DNA of 64,000 bases. Source: Mycolicibacterium aromaticivorans JS19b1 = JCM 16368. Lineage in GTDB: Bacteria > Actinomycetota > Actinomycetes > Mycobacteriales > Mycobacteriaceae. The stretch lies in contig NZ_JALN02000001.1 in assembly GCF_000559085.1 (NCBI RefSeq), positions 2,666,001-2,730,000 on the forward strand, in the 5' to 3' direction. The translations under genes and the position numbers were made by a program. This document shows positions 53,324 to 61,396 of this stretch, one piece after another. Numbering within the stretch: position 1 is the stretch's first letter; each line of letters starts with the position of its first letter. The notes beneath the pieces are model-generated. The model was not told the origin of the DNA. It made no database searches and saw only the letters and a program-made list of their open reading frames with translations.

Positions 53324-54663
53324 CCGCGGAATTCATCGCCGACCCCCATGAGGGGCACCTGAAACGAGCGCTCGGCCTGCCGTCGCTGGTGCTGTTCGGC
53401 TTGGTCTACATGGTCCCGCTGACCGTGTTCACCACCTACGGCATCGTGACCGAAACGTCGGGCGGCCGCCTGCCGCTGGCCTACATCGTCACACTCATCA
53501 CGATGGTGTTCACCGCACTGTCCTACGCGCGGATGGCGGCGGCGATTCCGGTCGCGGGTTCGGCATACACCTATACCCAGCGCACTTTCGGCGCCCCTGT
53601 CGGCTTCCTGGCCGGGTGGTCGCTGCTGCTGGACTACTTGTTCCTGCCGATGTTGAATTATCTGGTCATCGGGCTCTATCTGAACGCGGCGCTACCGGCG
53701 CTCCCCGCGTGGGTCATCGTCCTTGTGTCGATAGCGATCGTCACGGTGCTCAACATCATCGGCATCGTGTCCGTCGCGCGAGCCAACTTCCTCATCATCG
53801 CCATCCAGGCGATCTTCATCGTGGTGTTCGTCGCCCTCGCGGTCGCCAAGACCACCGGCTACGGGAAAGTCGACCTGCTGTCGCCCTTCACCGGTGACGG
53901 CACCGCGGGCGGCATGAGCCCGATCCTGGCCGGCGCGGCGATCCTGTGCCTGTCCTTCCTCGGTTTCGACGCGGTCTCCACGCTGTCCGAGGAGGCGCGT
54001 GACGCCAAACGCACGGTGCCGCAGGCGATCATGATCGCGACGATCGTGTCGGGGATCATCTTCATCCTGCTGTCCTACGTGTCGCAGCTGGTGTTTCCGT
54101 CCAACAAGTTCGCCGACGTGGACACCGGTTCGACCGACGTGATGATGGCCGCGGGCGGGGCGTTCGTCAACACCTTCTTCACCGCGGCCTACGTGGCCGG
54201 TGCGCTTGGTTCGGCGCTGACCTCGCAGGCGTCGGTCGCCCGAATCCTGTACGCGATGGGCCGCGACGGCATCCTGCCGCGCAAGGTCTTCGGGCATGTC
54301 TCCGCCAAGTACAGCACCCCGGTGTACGCCATTCTCACGGTCAGCGTCATCTCGCTGCTCGCGATCTGGATCGATCTGACGATCCTGGCGTCGGTTGTCA
54401 GTTTCGGTGCGCTGGTGGCGTTCTCGGTGGTGAACCTGTCGGTGATCAAGCACTACTTCGTCGACATGCGGGAACGGAACATCCTGCTCAACGTGATCGC
54501 ACCGGTGATCGGCTTCCTGCTCACCGCCTGGCTGTGGACCAGCCTGTCGGGCACCGCGCTCACGATCGGATTGATCTGGCTGGCAATCGGATTCGTCTGG
54601 CTGCTGGTCGTCACTCACGGCTTCCGTCGGCCCACCCCGGTGTTGGACCTGGAATACGAGTGA
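53320..54663 (+). CDS. APC-superfamily amino acid/amine permease
   Basis: A 447-residue permease with about twelve membrane segments and the APC hallmark GLVYMVPLTVFTTYGIVTE and SYARMAAAIPVAGSAYTYTQR. The conserved segment FLGFDAVSTLSEEARDAKRTVP is typical of amino acid and polyamine importers. Its place between two hydrolases and the DUF2071 gene suggests that it brings in the substrate they act on. Its stop overlaps the next GTG. Confidence 0.88.
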   Translation: MTAEFIADPHEGHLKRALGLPSLVLFGLVYMVPLTVFTTYGIVTETSGGRLPLAYIVTLITMVFTALSYARMAAAIPVAGSAYTYTQRTFGAPVGFLAGWSLLLDYLFLPMLNYLVIGLYLNAALPALPAWVIVLVSIAIVTVLNIIGIVSVARANFLIIAIQAIFIVVFVALAVAKTTGYGKVDLLSPFTGDGTAGGMSPILAGAAILCLSFLGFDAVSTLSEEARDAKRTVPQAIMIATIVSGIIFILLSYVSQLVFPSNKFADVDTGSTDVMMAAGGAFVNTFFTAAYVAGALGSALTSQASVARILYAMGRDGILPRKVFGHVSAKYSTPVYAILTVSVISLLAIWIDLTILASVVSFGALVAFSVVNLSVIKHYFVDMRERNILLNVIAPVIGFLLTAWLWTSLSGTALTIGLIWLAIGFVWLLVVTHGFRRPTPVLDLEYE

Positions 54664-55403
54664 GCCCGCAGGGCTCGGACCCACTGGCCGGCTACCCCGT
54701 GGTCGCCCCGCCGCTGCCGGGGCGGGTGTGGTTCGACCAGAGCTGGCTGGATCTGACGTTCGTGCACTGGCCGGTGCGCCCGGCCGACATCGCGCACCTC
54801 TACCCCGCCGGCGCACGCCCGGATGTGTACGAGAGCGTGACATACGTCGGGCTGGTGCCGTTCCGGATGGGTGACACCGCAGTCGGTCCGACCCCGCCGG
54901 TGCCGTACTTCGGTTCCTTCGCCGAAACCAACGTCCGGCTCTATTCCGTGGACGACGCGGGCCGGCACGGCGTGCTGTTCCGGTCGCTGGAAGCCGCCCG
55001 GCTGGCGGTGGTTCCGGCGATCCGCATCGCCATGGGTATCCCCTACACCTGGGCCCGGATGCGGATCACCCGGACATCGGATCAGATCAGCTACGACAGT
55101 GTTCGCCGCTGGCCGCAGCGCGGGCTGCGGAGCCGGGTGACGGTGCGGCCGGGCGAACCGGTCGAACCGACAGAGTTGGAGACCTGGCTGACCGCGCGCT
55201 GGGGCGCCCACACCCGCAAGGCCGGCCGGACCTGGTGGGTGCCGAACTATCACGGCCCGTGGGCTTTGCACTCGGCGCGGGTGGTGGACCTCGACGACGA
55301 ACTTGTCGCCGCCGCCGGGGTGCGCACCGCCGGGGAACCGCTACGGGCGCTCTACTCCCCCGGCATGCGAACCCAGTTCGGCCGTCCGATCGCGGTCGGC
55401 TGA
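54660..55403 (+). CDS. DUF2071 (YqjF-like) protein
   Basis: A 247-residue protein of the DUF2071 type (FDQSWLDLTFVHWPVRPADI, YESVTYVGLVPFRMGDT, FAETNVRLYSVDDAGRHGVLF). Function is unknown. The GTG at 54660 overlaps the permease stop (GTGA), so it is the last member of the coupled operon. A role in the same pathway is inferred only from position. Confidence 0.8.
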   Translation: MSPQGSDPLAGYPVVAPPLPGRVWFDQSWLDLTFVHWPVRPADIAHLYPAGARPDVYESVTYVGLVPFRMGDTAVGPTPPVPYFGSFAETNVRLYSVDDAGRHGVLFRSLEAARLAVVPAIRIAMGIPYTWARMRITRTSDQISYDSVRRWPQRGLRSRVTVRPGEPVEPTELETWLTARWGAHTRKAGRTWWVPNYHGPWALHSARVVDLDDELVAAAGVRTAGEPLRALYSPGMRTQFGRPIAVG

Positions 55404-55430
55404 GACTCCGCTCGCAGTAAGCTCACAGCC

Positions 55431-55706
55431 ATGGCTGTGCGGGTGCGGATCTCGAGGGCGCTGATGGCCGCCGCATGCGGCGCGCTGTTCATGGCCGTGC
55501 CCGTCGGGGTCGCCGCCCCTGCCAATGCCTGCCCGACCGGGCATCTGGCCGACCCGATCACCGGACAGTGCTATGTGGCCAACGGTGTGCCGAGTGTCGG
55601 TGGCATCCCATGCATTCCGGGCAAGTCGATGGGGACCTGCCTGGGTATTCTGCAGAACCAGTCGCCGCCCGGCGGCGGGCCGCCGGTCGGCGGGCCCTGG
55701 CCGTAG
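55431..55706 (+). CDS. Small exported Cys-containing protein
   Basis: A 91-residue protein with a signal peptide (basic VRVRISR, hydrophobic AALMAAACGALFMAVPVGVA, likely cut after ANA) and a short mature part with four Cys (CPTGHLADPITGQC, GIPCIPGKSMGTC), enough for two disulfides, then a Pro/Gly-rich end (PPGGGPPVGGPWP). Function unknown; proteins of this shape are common in mycobacteria. Its stop abuts the convergent gene. Confidence 0.75.
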   Translation: MAVRVRISRALMAAACGALFMAVPVGVAAPANACPTGHLADPITGQCYVANGVPSVGGIPCIPGKSMGTCLGILQNQSPPGGGPPVGGPWP

Positions 55707-56480
55707 TCAGTCGTCGAAGATCGCGACCGCGCGGGTCCATCCCGCGGATGCGGCATGAATTTTCACCGGGAAGCAGGACACCTCAAAGCCGTTGGCCGGC
55801 AGCGACTCCAGATTGTGCAGCTTCTCGATATGCGAGTAGCCGACCGTGCGTCCGGCGCGGTGACCTTCCCAGATGATCGACGCGTCGTGGTCAACGGCGT
55901 ACCGCTGTGCGGTGTAAGAGAACGGGGCGTCCCAGCTCCAGGCGTCGGTTCCGGTGAGTCGCACCCCGCGCTCGAGGAGATAGAGGGTGGCGTCACGCCC
56001 CATACCGCACCCTGTGCCGACGTAGTCGGGCTGTCCGTATCGCGTGCCGGCACTGGTGTTGACGAGCACGATCTCCAGGGGTGCCAGGCGATGCCCGATG
56101 CGTTCCAGCTCGGCCTCCACGTCGGCGGCGGTCACCACGTAACCGTCCGGGAAGTGCCGGAAGTCGAGTTTGACCGCCGGCTGCAGGCACCACTCCAGCG
56201 GCACCTCGTCGATGGTGATCGCGCGCTTGCCACCGTCCATCGTCGACGCGTAGTGGTACGGGGCGTCCAGATGTGTGCCGTTGTGTGTGGTGATCCGCAC
56301 CCGCTCGATGGCCCAGCCTTCGCCGTCGGGGAGATCGTCGACGGTCGCGCCGGGGAAAAACGACACCACTTCGGCGGCGGTCTGCTTGTGGTCGTAGTAG
56401 TCGATCTCCGGCAGATGCCCGGGCGGATCCGAGGGGATGCCGGCCTGCAACGGGACCGAGATGTCGACGAACCTTCTCAT
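55707..56480 (-). CDS. Cyclase-family (kynurenine formamidase-like) metal hydrolase
   Basis: A 257-residue protein of the cyclase/kynurenine formamidase-like family. The metal-binding motif HNGTHLDAPYHY is intact. Members hydrolyse N-formyl or other amide bonds; substrate not predictable. It is the last gene of a minus-strand group, 9 bases after the thioesterase gene, and ends with no space to the convergent small exported gene. Confidence 0.82.
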   Translation of the reverse strand: MRRFVDISVPLQAGIPSDPPGHLPEIDYYDHKQTAAEVVSFFPGATVDDLPDGEGWAIERVRITTHNGTHLDAPYHYASTMDGGKRAITIDEVPLEWCLQPAVKLDFRHFPDGYVVTAADVEAELERIGHRLAPLEIVLVNTSAGTRYGQPDYVGTGCGMGRDATLYLLERGVRLTGTDAWSWDAPFSYTAQRYAVDHDASIIWEGHRAGRTVGYSHIEKLHNLESLPANGFEVSCFPVKIHAASAGWTRAVAIFDD

Positions 56481-56489
56481 GGCACCTTT

Positions 56490-57323
56490 CTACGCCCTGG
56501 GGTGAAACGATTCGGCGGGGTTCACCAAGCCGACGGTGATCGCGTTGCCGATCTGCCCGTGTGCGTCGAACACCGCGACAGCACCGCACGCGATCCCGTC
56601 ATTGCTGTTGTGGGATGTCGCCGCCAGGCCGATGTAGTCCCCGACCGGCTCGCGCGCCAGGGTCAACGTGTAGTCGGCGTTGATATAGCGCAAACCGCCT
56701 GTGCCCCAATGGGATGTCGCACTGGCTGCGTCGGCGGCCATCGCGACGGTGACGAACGGGGAGGTCGCCTCGCCGTCGACCAGCGCGCGGACCTGCCGGA
56801 TCCAGGCGTACTTGGGGCCGGTGGCGTCGTGCCATTCGGTGAAGGCCATCGCTCCGCCGGACTCGCCCTGTCCCCCGTAACCCCAGACGAACATCATCAG
56901 GTCGTCGGGCAGCGGACCGGGATCCGGCGGCAGTGGCGGCATCGTCACCGGCGAGGACCAGATGTCGCCGGCCGGGTGCTCGCCGCGGCGCAGGAACATC
57001 GCACTGGCCCGGGACACCACGGTGTCGTTCTGGATCAGTTCGGCGTCGACCAACCGGATGCGACGGCCGTCGCGGCGAATCGTGGTGCGCACTTCCAGGG
57101 ACGTGATCGCGGTGGGCCGCAGCAGGTCCACGGTCAGCCGGGCCGGTACGAAGCCGGGGGCGCCGCCCAGCTGCTCCAGGGCCCGCGCCAGGATGCCGCC
57201 CACGACGTGACCGCTGATCGTGGGACCCCAGGGCCCCTGCGATGCCGGGCCGGGCAGCAGCACGTCGCCGTCCGACACCAGATACGCCCGCGATGCACCC
57301 GCCGAGTCGCCCAGATCCGTCAC
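56490..57323 (-). CDS. Acyl-CoA thioesterase-like double hotdog protein
   Basis: A 277-residue thioesterase-family protein. The N-terminal half includes GPWGPTISGHVVGGILARALEQ and a beta-rich strand pattern (VPARLTVDLLRPTAITSLEVRT); the second half repeats this fold (SHWGTGGLRYINADYTLTLA, YIGLAATSHNSNDGIACG). It probably releases CoA from an acyl-CoA. GTG at 57323 opens MTDLGDSAGAS. It is 26 bases after the GNAT gene. Confidence 0.8.
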   Translation of the reverse strand: MTDLGDSAGASRAYLVSDGDVLLPGPASQGPWGPTISGHVVGGILARALEQLGGAPGFVPARLTVDLLRPTAITSLEVRTTIRRDGRRIRLVDAELIQNDTVVSRASAMFLRRGEHPAGDIWSSPVTMPPLPPDPGPLPDDLMMFVWGYGGQGESGGAMAFTEWHDATGPKYAWIRQVRALVDGEATSPFVTVAMAADAASATSHWGTGGLRYINADYTLTLAREPVGDYIGLAATSHNSNDGIACGAVAVFDAHGQIGNAITVGLVNPAESFHPRA

Positions 57324-57349
57324 GAGGTCACACGATAGCGGCGCCCAAG

Positions 57350-57691
57350 TCAGCTGCTCAGCACCCGCTGTACGTAGCGTTCGGTATCCGCGGTCGCGGG
57401 GTCCGTCACGTCGTCGAACTCCGGGTGCTTCTCGATGTACTTCGCCACCATTGGGCACGCCGGCACGATGCGCAGCCCGGCGTCGCGGGTGGCGGCCAGC
57501 GCTTCGCCGACCATGATGCTGGCCAGTCCGCGTCCTTCGAACGCGTCCTCGACCTCGGTGTGGTGGAAGATCCGTTGACCGTCGTGGTCGACGTAGTCGG
57601 CGACGCCGACCTGCTCGCCCTCGACGGCGATGGTGAATTGGTCCCCGCCGGCGGTGACGGTGGTGTCGGCGCCCGTTTTGTCTTGTGTCAT
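57350..57691 (-). CDS. GCN5-related N-acetyltransferase, YjdJ-type
   Basis: A 113-residue short GNAT protein. Seen: QFTIAVEGEQVGVADYVDH, IFHHTEVEDAFEGRGLASIM (the acetyl-CoA loop with EGRGLA) and the final CPMVAKYIEKHPEF. Such compact GNATs (PF14542) are widespread and substrates are unknown. The ATG at 57691 lies 8 bases after the pirin stop. Confidence 0.85.
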   Translation of the reverse strand: MTQDKTGADTTVTAGGDQFTIAVEGEQVGVADYVDHDGQRIFHHTEVEDAFEGRGLASIMVGEALAATRDAGLRIVPACPMVAKYIEKHPEFDDVTDPATADTERYVQRVLSS

Positions 57692-57699
57692 GGAACTCC

Positions 57700-58668
57700 T
57701 CAGGTTCGGCGGCGCGGCCGCAATCGGATGGCGGGCAGCGCGGGTGCCGGTAATCGCTGGACGGAACCCGGGTACCCACTCACGGCGCCGAAGCGATCGT
57801 CGCCGCTTTCCCATTGCCGGCGGTACTCGGCGATCTCCTCGTGGCTGCGGCCGACGAAGTTCCACCACATCAACAGTTCCTCGGTGAACGGCGTCCCGCC
57901 CAGCAGCAGCATCCGGGCGGCCAGGCCGGCCGCATTGTGCAGCCGCAGCGTCGTGGACCCGGTTCCCAGGTAGGCCAGCTGCCCTGACTCGAGCGCCCGC
58001 CCGGCCACCTCCACCTGACCGAGATCGAGCAGGACGCCGTGCTCGAAGGAGGGATCGACGTCGAGGTCGAGGGTGCAGCCGGCGGCCAGATCGACCTGGG
58101 CGCCGAGCAGCGGTGTGAAGGTGTGCACCGGAGAGCGCTGGCCGGCCAGCTCACCGAGGAACACCCGAATGGATGCCTCCCCACGGGAAAACGGCTCGGG
58201 GACATAGTGATCGAAATCCCGGGCGGCGTTGCGATCCGCATCCGGCAGCGCCACCCACAGCTGCGCGCCGTGCAGGATCGTGGTCGACGGCGTCGACACC
58301 TCCGAGTGGCAGATCCCCGCCCCGGCGGTCATCAAGTTCAGCTCGCCTGGGCGGACGGTCTGGTGTACACCGGCGCTGTCGCGGTGCTCGATCTCGCCGC
58401 GGAACAACCAGCTGACGGTCTGCAGCCCGGTGTGCGGATGCGGGGGCACGTCCATGCCGGCGTCCTCGCGTACGTCGTGCGGGCCGTAATGATCGGCGAA
58501 ACACCAGGCGCCGATCAGCGAGCGCCCACGTTGGGGCAAGGTTCGGCGCACCGGAAGCGCGCGCGGACCACCGAGCGGCACCTCGCGGGGCTCCAAAATC
58601 TCCACGCCATCGAAAATCGTTGCACGGCAGGGCACTTCACGCGGAGCGGCCTCGAGGTTGCTCACCAC
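57700..58668 (-). CDS. Pirin-family cupin protein
   Basis: A 322-residue bicupin of the pirin family. The metal-binding residues are present: His in PPHPHTGLQTV, His in EIEHRDS and Glu in GICHSE. Family members include quercetin dioxygenases and redox-sensing regulators. A GTG at 58668 is given as the start, but the next GTG (58665) is equally likely. It is 25 bases after the EVE-domain gene. Confidence 0.88.
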   Translation of the reverse strand: MVSNLEAAPREVPCRATIFDGVEILEPREVPLGGPRALPVRRTLPQRGRSLIGAWCFADHYGPHDVREDAGMDVPPHPHTGLQTVSWLFRGEIEHRDSAGVHQTVRPGELNLMTAGAGICHSEVSTPSTTILHGAQLWVALPDADRNAARDFDHYVPEPFSRGEASIRVFLGELAGQRSPVHTFTPLLGAQVDLAAGCTLDLDVDPSFEHGVLLDLGQVEVAGRALESGQLAYLGTGSTTLRLHNAAGLAARMLLLGGTPFTEELLMWWNFVGRSHEEIAEYRRQWESGDDRFGAVSGYPGSVQRLPAPALPAIRLRPRRRT

Positions 58669-58693
58669 CCCGAGCTTACCCGCGGCGCGTCGC

Positions 58694-59110
58694 TCAGGCC
58701 GCGAGCTGCTGGGTCATCGCCGAACGAATGAGCAGGAAGTCCGGCTCCTCGATGCGGAACACCCCGAACCGGAACTTGTATCCCCAGCGCTGCGGATCGA
58801 CAACGAATTCCAGCTGGTCCAGCAGCGGTCGGATGGGTGTCGCCGTGCAGGGCAGGAACTCCATGGCGCGCCGCCAGGGGTGCGACGGGTGCTCCTGGTA
58901 CGGCTCGTCGCCGGTGACCCGACCGATGGCGGTGAACGCCTGCAGCGACTCCCCGTGCTCGAGTGCGGTTTTCGGCGAATAGAAGATGTTCCAATCGCCA
59001 CGGGCCATTCTGCGCAGCATGTGCGGCTTGCCATGGTTGGCCTGAGTGAAGCCGCCGGCGACGCCGCGTTGTACGTGGTCGGCGCTGACGGTATTGATCC
59101 TGTACGGCAT
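58694..59110 (-). CDS. EVE-domain protein
   Basis: A 138-residue EVE-domain (YTH-like fold) protein: MPYRINTVSADHVQRGVAGG, MARGDWNIFYSPKT and AFTAIGRVTGDEPYQ. EVE domains often sense modified bases in DNA or RNA; its partner here is unknown. The gene is the first of the minus-strand group EVE-pirin-GNAT-thioesterase-cyclase. Confidence 0.85.
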   Translation of the reverse strand: MPYRINTVSADHVQRGVAGGFTQANHGKPHMLRRMARGDWNIFYSPKTALEHGESLQAFTAIGRVTGDEPYQEHPSHPWRRAMEFLPCTATPIRPLLDQLEFVVDPQRWGYKFRFGVFRIEEPDFLLIRSAMTQQLAA

Positions 59111-59167
59111 GGGCTCACGCTAGGTCGGGGGTCCGACAGGTCTGCGCAGCAGCTAAGCCCGTGCCCG

Positions 59168-59223
59168 CGAGCGTCACGCCAGAGTCGCATTCGGCGCCCA
59201 GCGTGACCCTGGAGTGACGCTCG
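59168..59223. repeat. 56-base palindromic intergenic element
   Basis: Arms CGAGCGTCAC (59168-59177) and GTGACGCTCG (59214-59223) pair perfectly, with further pairs CCAG/CTGG inside and a loop of about 26 bases. It lies in the 130-base gap between two minus-strand genes (59241-59552 and the EVE gene). The structure resembles dispersed palindromic repeats of mycobacteria; no second copy was seen in this window. Confidence 0.5.
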
Positions 59224-59240
59224 GCGGGCGGCTCCCGCAG

Positions 59241-59552
59241 CTAGTCGGCGCGGGCGTCGGACGACGGGCCGCGACCATCGGCCGAGATGTCCGGCGCGAA
59301 AAGCTCCGGGCTGATCGACGGGTCGACGGGCTCGTGCGGCGCCTCCGTCGACTCCCCTGCGGCGGCCCGCTTGCGATCAGCACGCCAGTCGCGCAACAAC
59401 AGCACGATGCCCACCACCGCGAGCACGACCACCGCGATGGCCGCATAGGTGCTGTCGGTCAGCACCGCCACCACCAGTGCGATCAACCCGGCCAGGGCTA
59501 CCGCGACCACGATCCGCACCCGCGCGCCTCCCAACGTCTGCTGTGTCGACAC
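59241..59552 (-). CDS. Small two-span membrane protein
   Basis: A 103-residue protein with two adjacent membrane segments (VRIVVAVALAGLIALVVAVL and AAIAVVVLAVVGIVLLL), a basic turn (RDWRADRKRAAAG) and an acidic C-terminal tail. I do not recognise the family. GTG at 59552 starts MSTQQTLGG. It lies 44 bases after the TetR gene at 59597 and may share its transcript. Confidence 0.65.
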   Translation of the reverse strand: MSTQQTLGGARVRIVVAVALAGLIALVVAVLTDSTYAAIAVVVLAVVGIVLLLRDWRADRKRAAAGESTEAPHEPVDPSISPELFAPDISADGRGPSSDARAD

Positions 59553-59596
59553 AGTTCTATCCGCATACCGACTCCCCTGCCCGGGAATTGCCGCAG

Positions 59597-60196
59597 TCAG
59601 CGAGTCGCGGGCGCCGACACCGGCGCGGCGCTCAGCATCGCGGCGAGCATCGTCACGATCTCCTCGAGACTGTCGGCGTCGGTGTCGCCGGATTCCACCC
59701 GCCGCTCGTGGTCGGCGAGCAGGGCGAACATCGCGGTCGCGACGGCACCGACTCGGTTCTCCCGGGCGCTGCGGTCCTTCAGCGGAACCAGCCTGGCCAG
59801 CGCGTCGAGGATCCGTGGCCACGCCGATTCCGCCGGGCTCTGCGGTTCTCGATTCAGTCGGATCCGCACCACCTCGAGGAACCGCGCGTAATGGGTGCCT
59901 TCACTGTGAAAGAACGGCCCGACCAGGACTCGCAGGACGGCGTGCGCGTCGGCCATCTGCTCCCCCGACATGCGGTCCAGCAGGGCTTGCCGCTCGACCT
60001 CCATCGGGGTCAGGCGTCGGGCCACCACCGCATCGATCAAGTCCTGTCTGCTGCGGAAGTAGTAGTTGACGGCGGAGTTGTTGCGTTGGCCTGCGGCCAC
60101 CGCGATCTCCCGCAGGGGCACCTCGAAGCCGTGCTCGGCGATCAGCCGTTCGGCGGCGTCGAGCAGTACTTCCCGAGATCGGGCACCGCGGTCCAC
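59597..60196 (-). CDS. TetR-family regulator divergent from Rieske oxygenase
   Basis: A 199-residue TetR regulator. The helix-turn-helix is PLREIAVAAGQRNNSAVNYYF. The GTG at 60196 is the start. It is divergent from the kshA-like gene at 60254, and a perfect 20-base palindrome lies in the 57-base gap between them, so autoregulation and control of the oxygenase are likely. It is not KstR itself as far as I can tell, because the palindrome differs from the known KstR motif. Confidence 0.88.
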   Translation of the reverse strand: MDRGARSREVLLDAAERLIAEHGFEVPLREIAVAAGQRNNSAVNYYFRSRQDLIDAVVARRLTPMEVERQALLDRMSGEQMADAHAVLRVLVGPFFHSEGTHYARFLEVVRIRLNREPQSPAESAWPRILDALARLVPLKDRSARENRVGAVATAMFALLADHERRVESGDTDADSLEEIVTMLAAMLSAAPVSAPATR

Positions 60197-60226
60197 GTCG
60201 AGCAGTCTAAATCAATGCTAGGCAGT

Positions 60227-60246
60227 TTTAAGCACATGTGCTTAAA
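60227..60246. promoter_or_regulatory. 20-base palindromic operator for TetR/kshA-like pair
   Basis: TTTAAGCACATGTGCTTAAA is a perfect inverted repeat with no spacer. It ends 8 bases before the oxygenase ATG and starts 31 bases before the TetR GTG, so one bound dimer pair could shut both promoters. Confidence 0.85.
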
Positions 60247-60253
60247 TGAGCGC

Positions 60254-61393
60254 ATGAACCAGATCCGGGAGATCGACCCCGGCACGCCGATGACGCGTTA
60301 CGCGCGCGGTTGGCACTGCCTGGGCCTGGCAGAGGATTTCCGCGATGGCAAGCCGCACGGCATCAACGCGTTCGGCGGCAAGCTGGTGGTGTACGCCGAC
60401 TCACAGGGCGACATCCATGTGCTCGACGGCTACTGCCGGCACCTGGGTGCCGACCTCGCCATGGGCACGGTCAAGGGCGACAACCTGGCCTGTGCGTTCC
60501 ATGACTGGCGCTGGAACGGCGCGACCGGCCGGTGCGTCGAAATTCCTTATGCGCGAAGAGTTCCCAAGCTCGCCCGCACCCGCAAGTACCAGACCATCGA
60601 GGTCAACGGGCAGCTGTTGATGTGGCACGACCCGGAGGGCTCGACGCCGTCGGCAGAGCTCACCCCGCCGACCATCGAGGGCTACGACGAGGGCCAGTGG
60701 TCGAAGTGGGCGTGGAACTCGATGGTCATCGAGGGTGCGCACTGCCGCGAGATCGTCGACAACAACGTCGACATGGCGCACTTCTTCTACATCCACTACG
60801 CCTACCCCACGTTCTTCAAGAACGTCTTCGAAGGCCACACCGCCAGCCAGTACATGGAATCCAAGGGGCGCCAAGACTTCACCGAGCACCCGGAACGGCT
60901 GTGGGAGGGCACCAAGCTGCGCTCGGAGGCCACCTACTTCGGGCCGTCGTACATGATCAACTGGCTGCACAATGACCTCGGACCGGACTTCACCGTGGAA
61001 TCGGTGCTGATCAACTGCCATTACCCGATCGACCAGAACTCGTTCATGCTGCAGTTCGGCGTCTCGGTGCAGAACATGCCGGGGCTGTCCGACGAGAAGG
61101 CGGCCAAACTCGCCCAGTCGTATTCGAAGATCTACGAGGTCGGCTTCCTGCAAGACGTCGAGATCTGGAAGCACAAGACGCGGATCGAGAATCCGCTGCT
61201 GTGCGAGGAGGACGGCGCGCTCTACCAGTACCGGCGGTGGTACGAACAGTTCTACGTCGACGCCGCTGATGTCACCGCGGACATGACCGACCGCTTCGAG
61301 CTCGAGGTGGACACCACCCACGCCTACGACGTATGGCAGCGTGAGGTCGACGAGAACATGCAAAAGCGTTCTGAGGCAACAACAGCGAGCTGA
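60254..61393 (+). CDS. kshA: Rieske oxygenase, 3-ketosteroid 9-alpha-hydroxylase (KshA)-like
   Basis: A 379-residue terminal oxygenase. The Rieske [2Fe-2S] ligands are C61, H63, C80 and H83 (CRHLGADLA, CAFHDW). The mononuclear iron site is visible as DNNVDMAHFFYIHY. The overall sequence, especially HYAYPTFFKNVFEGH, matches KshA, which opens the steroid nucleus with the reductase KshB; KshB is not in this window. Mycobacteria often hold several KshA paralogues for different steroids. The stop is 3 bases from the convergent whiB5 stop. Confidence 0.85.
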   Translation: MNQIREIDPGTPMTRYARGWHCLGLAEDFRDGKPHGINAFGGKLVVYADSQGDIHVLDGYCRHLGADLAMGTVKGDNLACAFHDWRWNGATGRCVEIPYARRVPKLARTRKYQTIEVNGQLLMWHDPEGSTPSAELTPPTIEGYDEGQWSKWAWNSMVIEGAHCREIVDNNVDMAHFFYIHYAYPTFFKNVFEGHTASQYMESKGRQDFTEHPERLWEGTKLRSEATYFGPSYMINWLHNDLGPDFTVESVLINCHYPIDQNSFMLQFGVSVQNMPGLSDEKAAKLAQSYSKIYEVGFLQDVEIWKHKTRIENPLLCEEDGALYQYRRWYEQFYVDAADVTADMTDRFELEVDTTHAYDVWQREVDENMQKRSEATTAS

Positions 61394-61396
61394 TGC

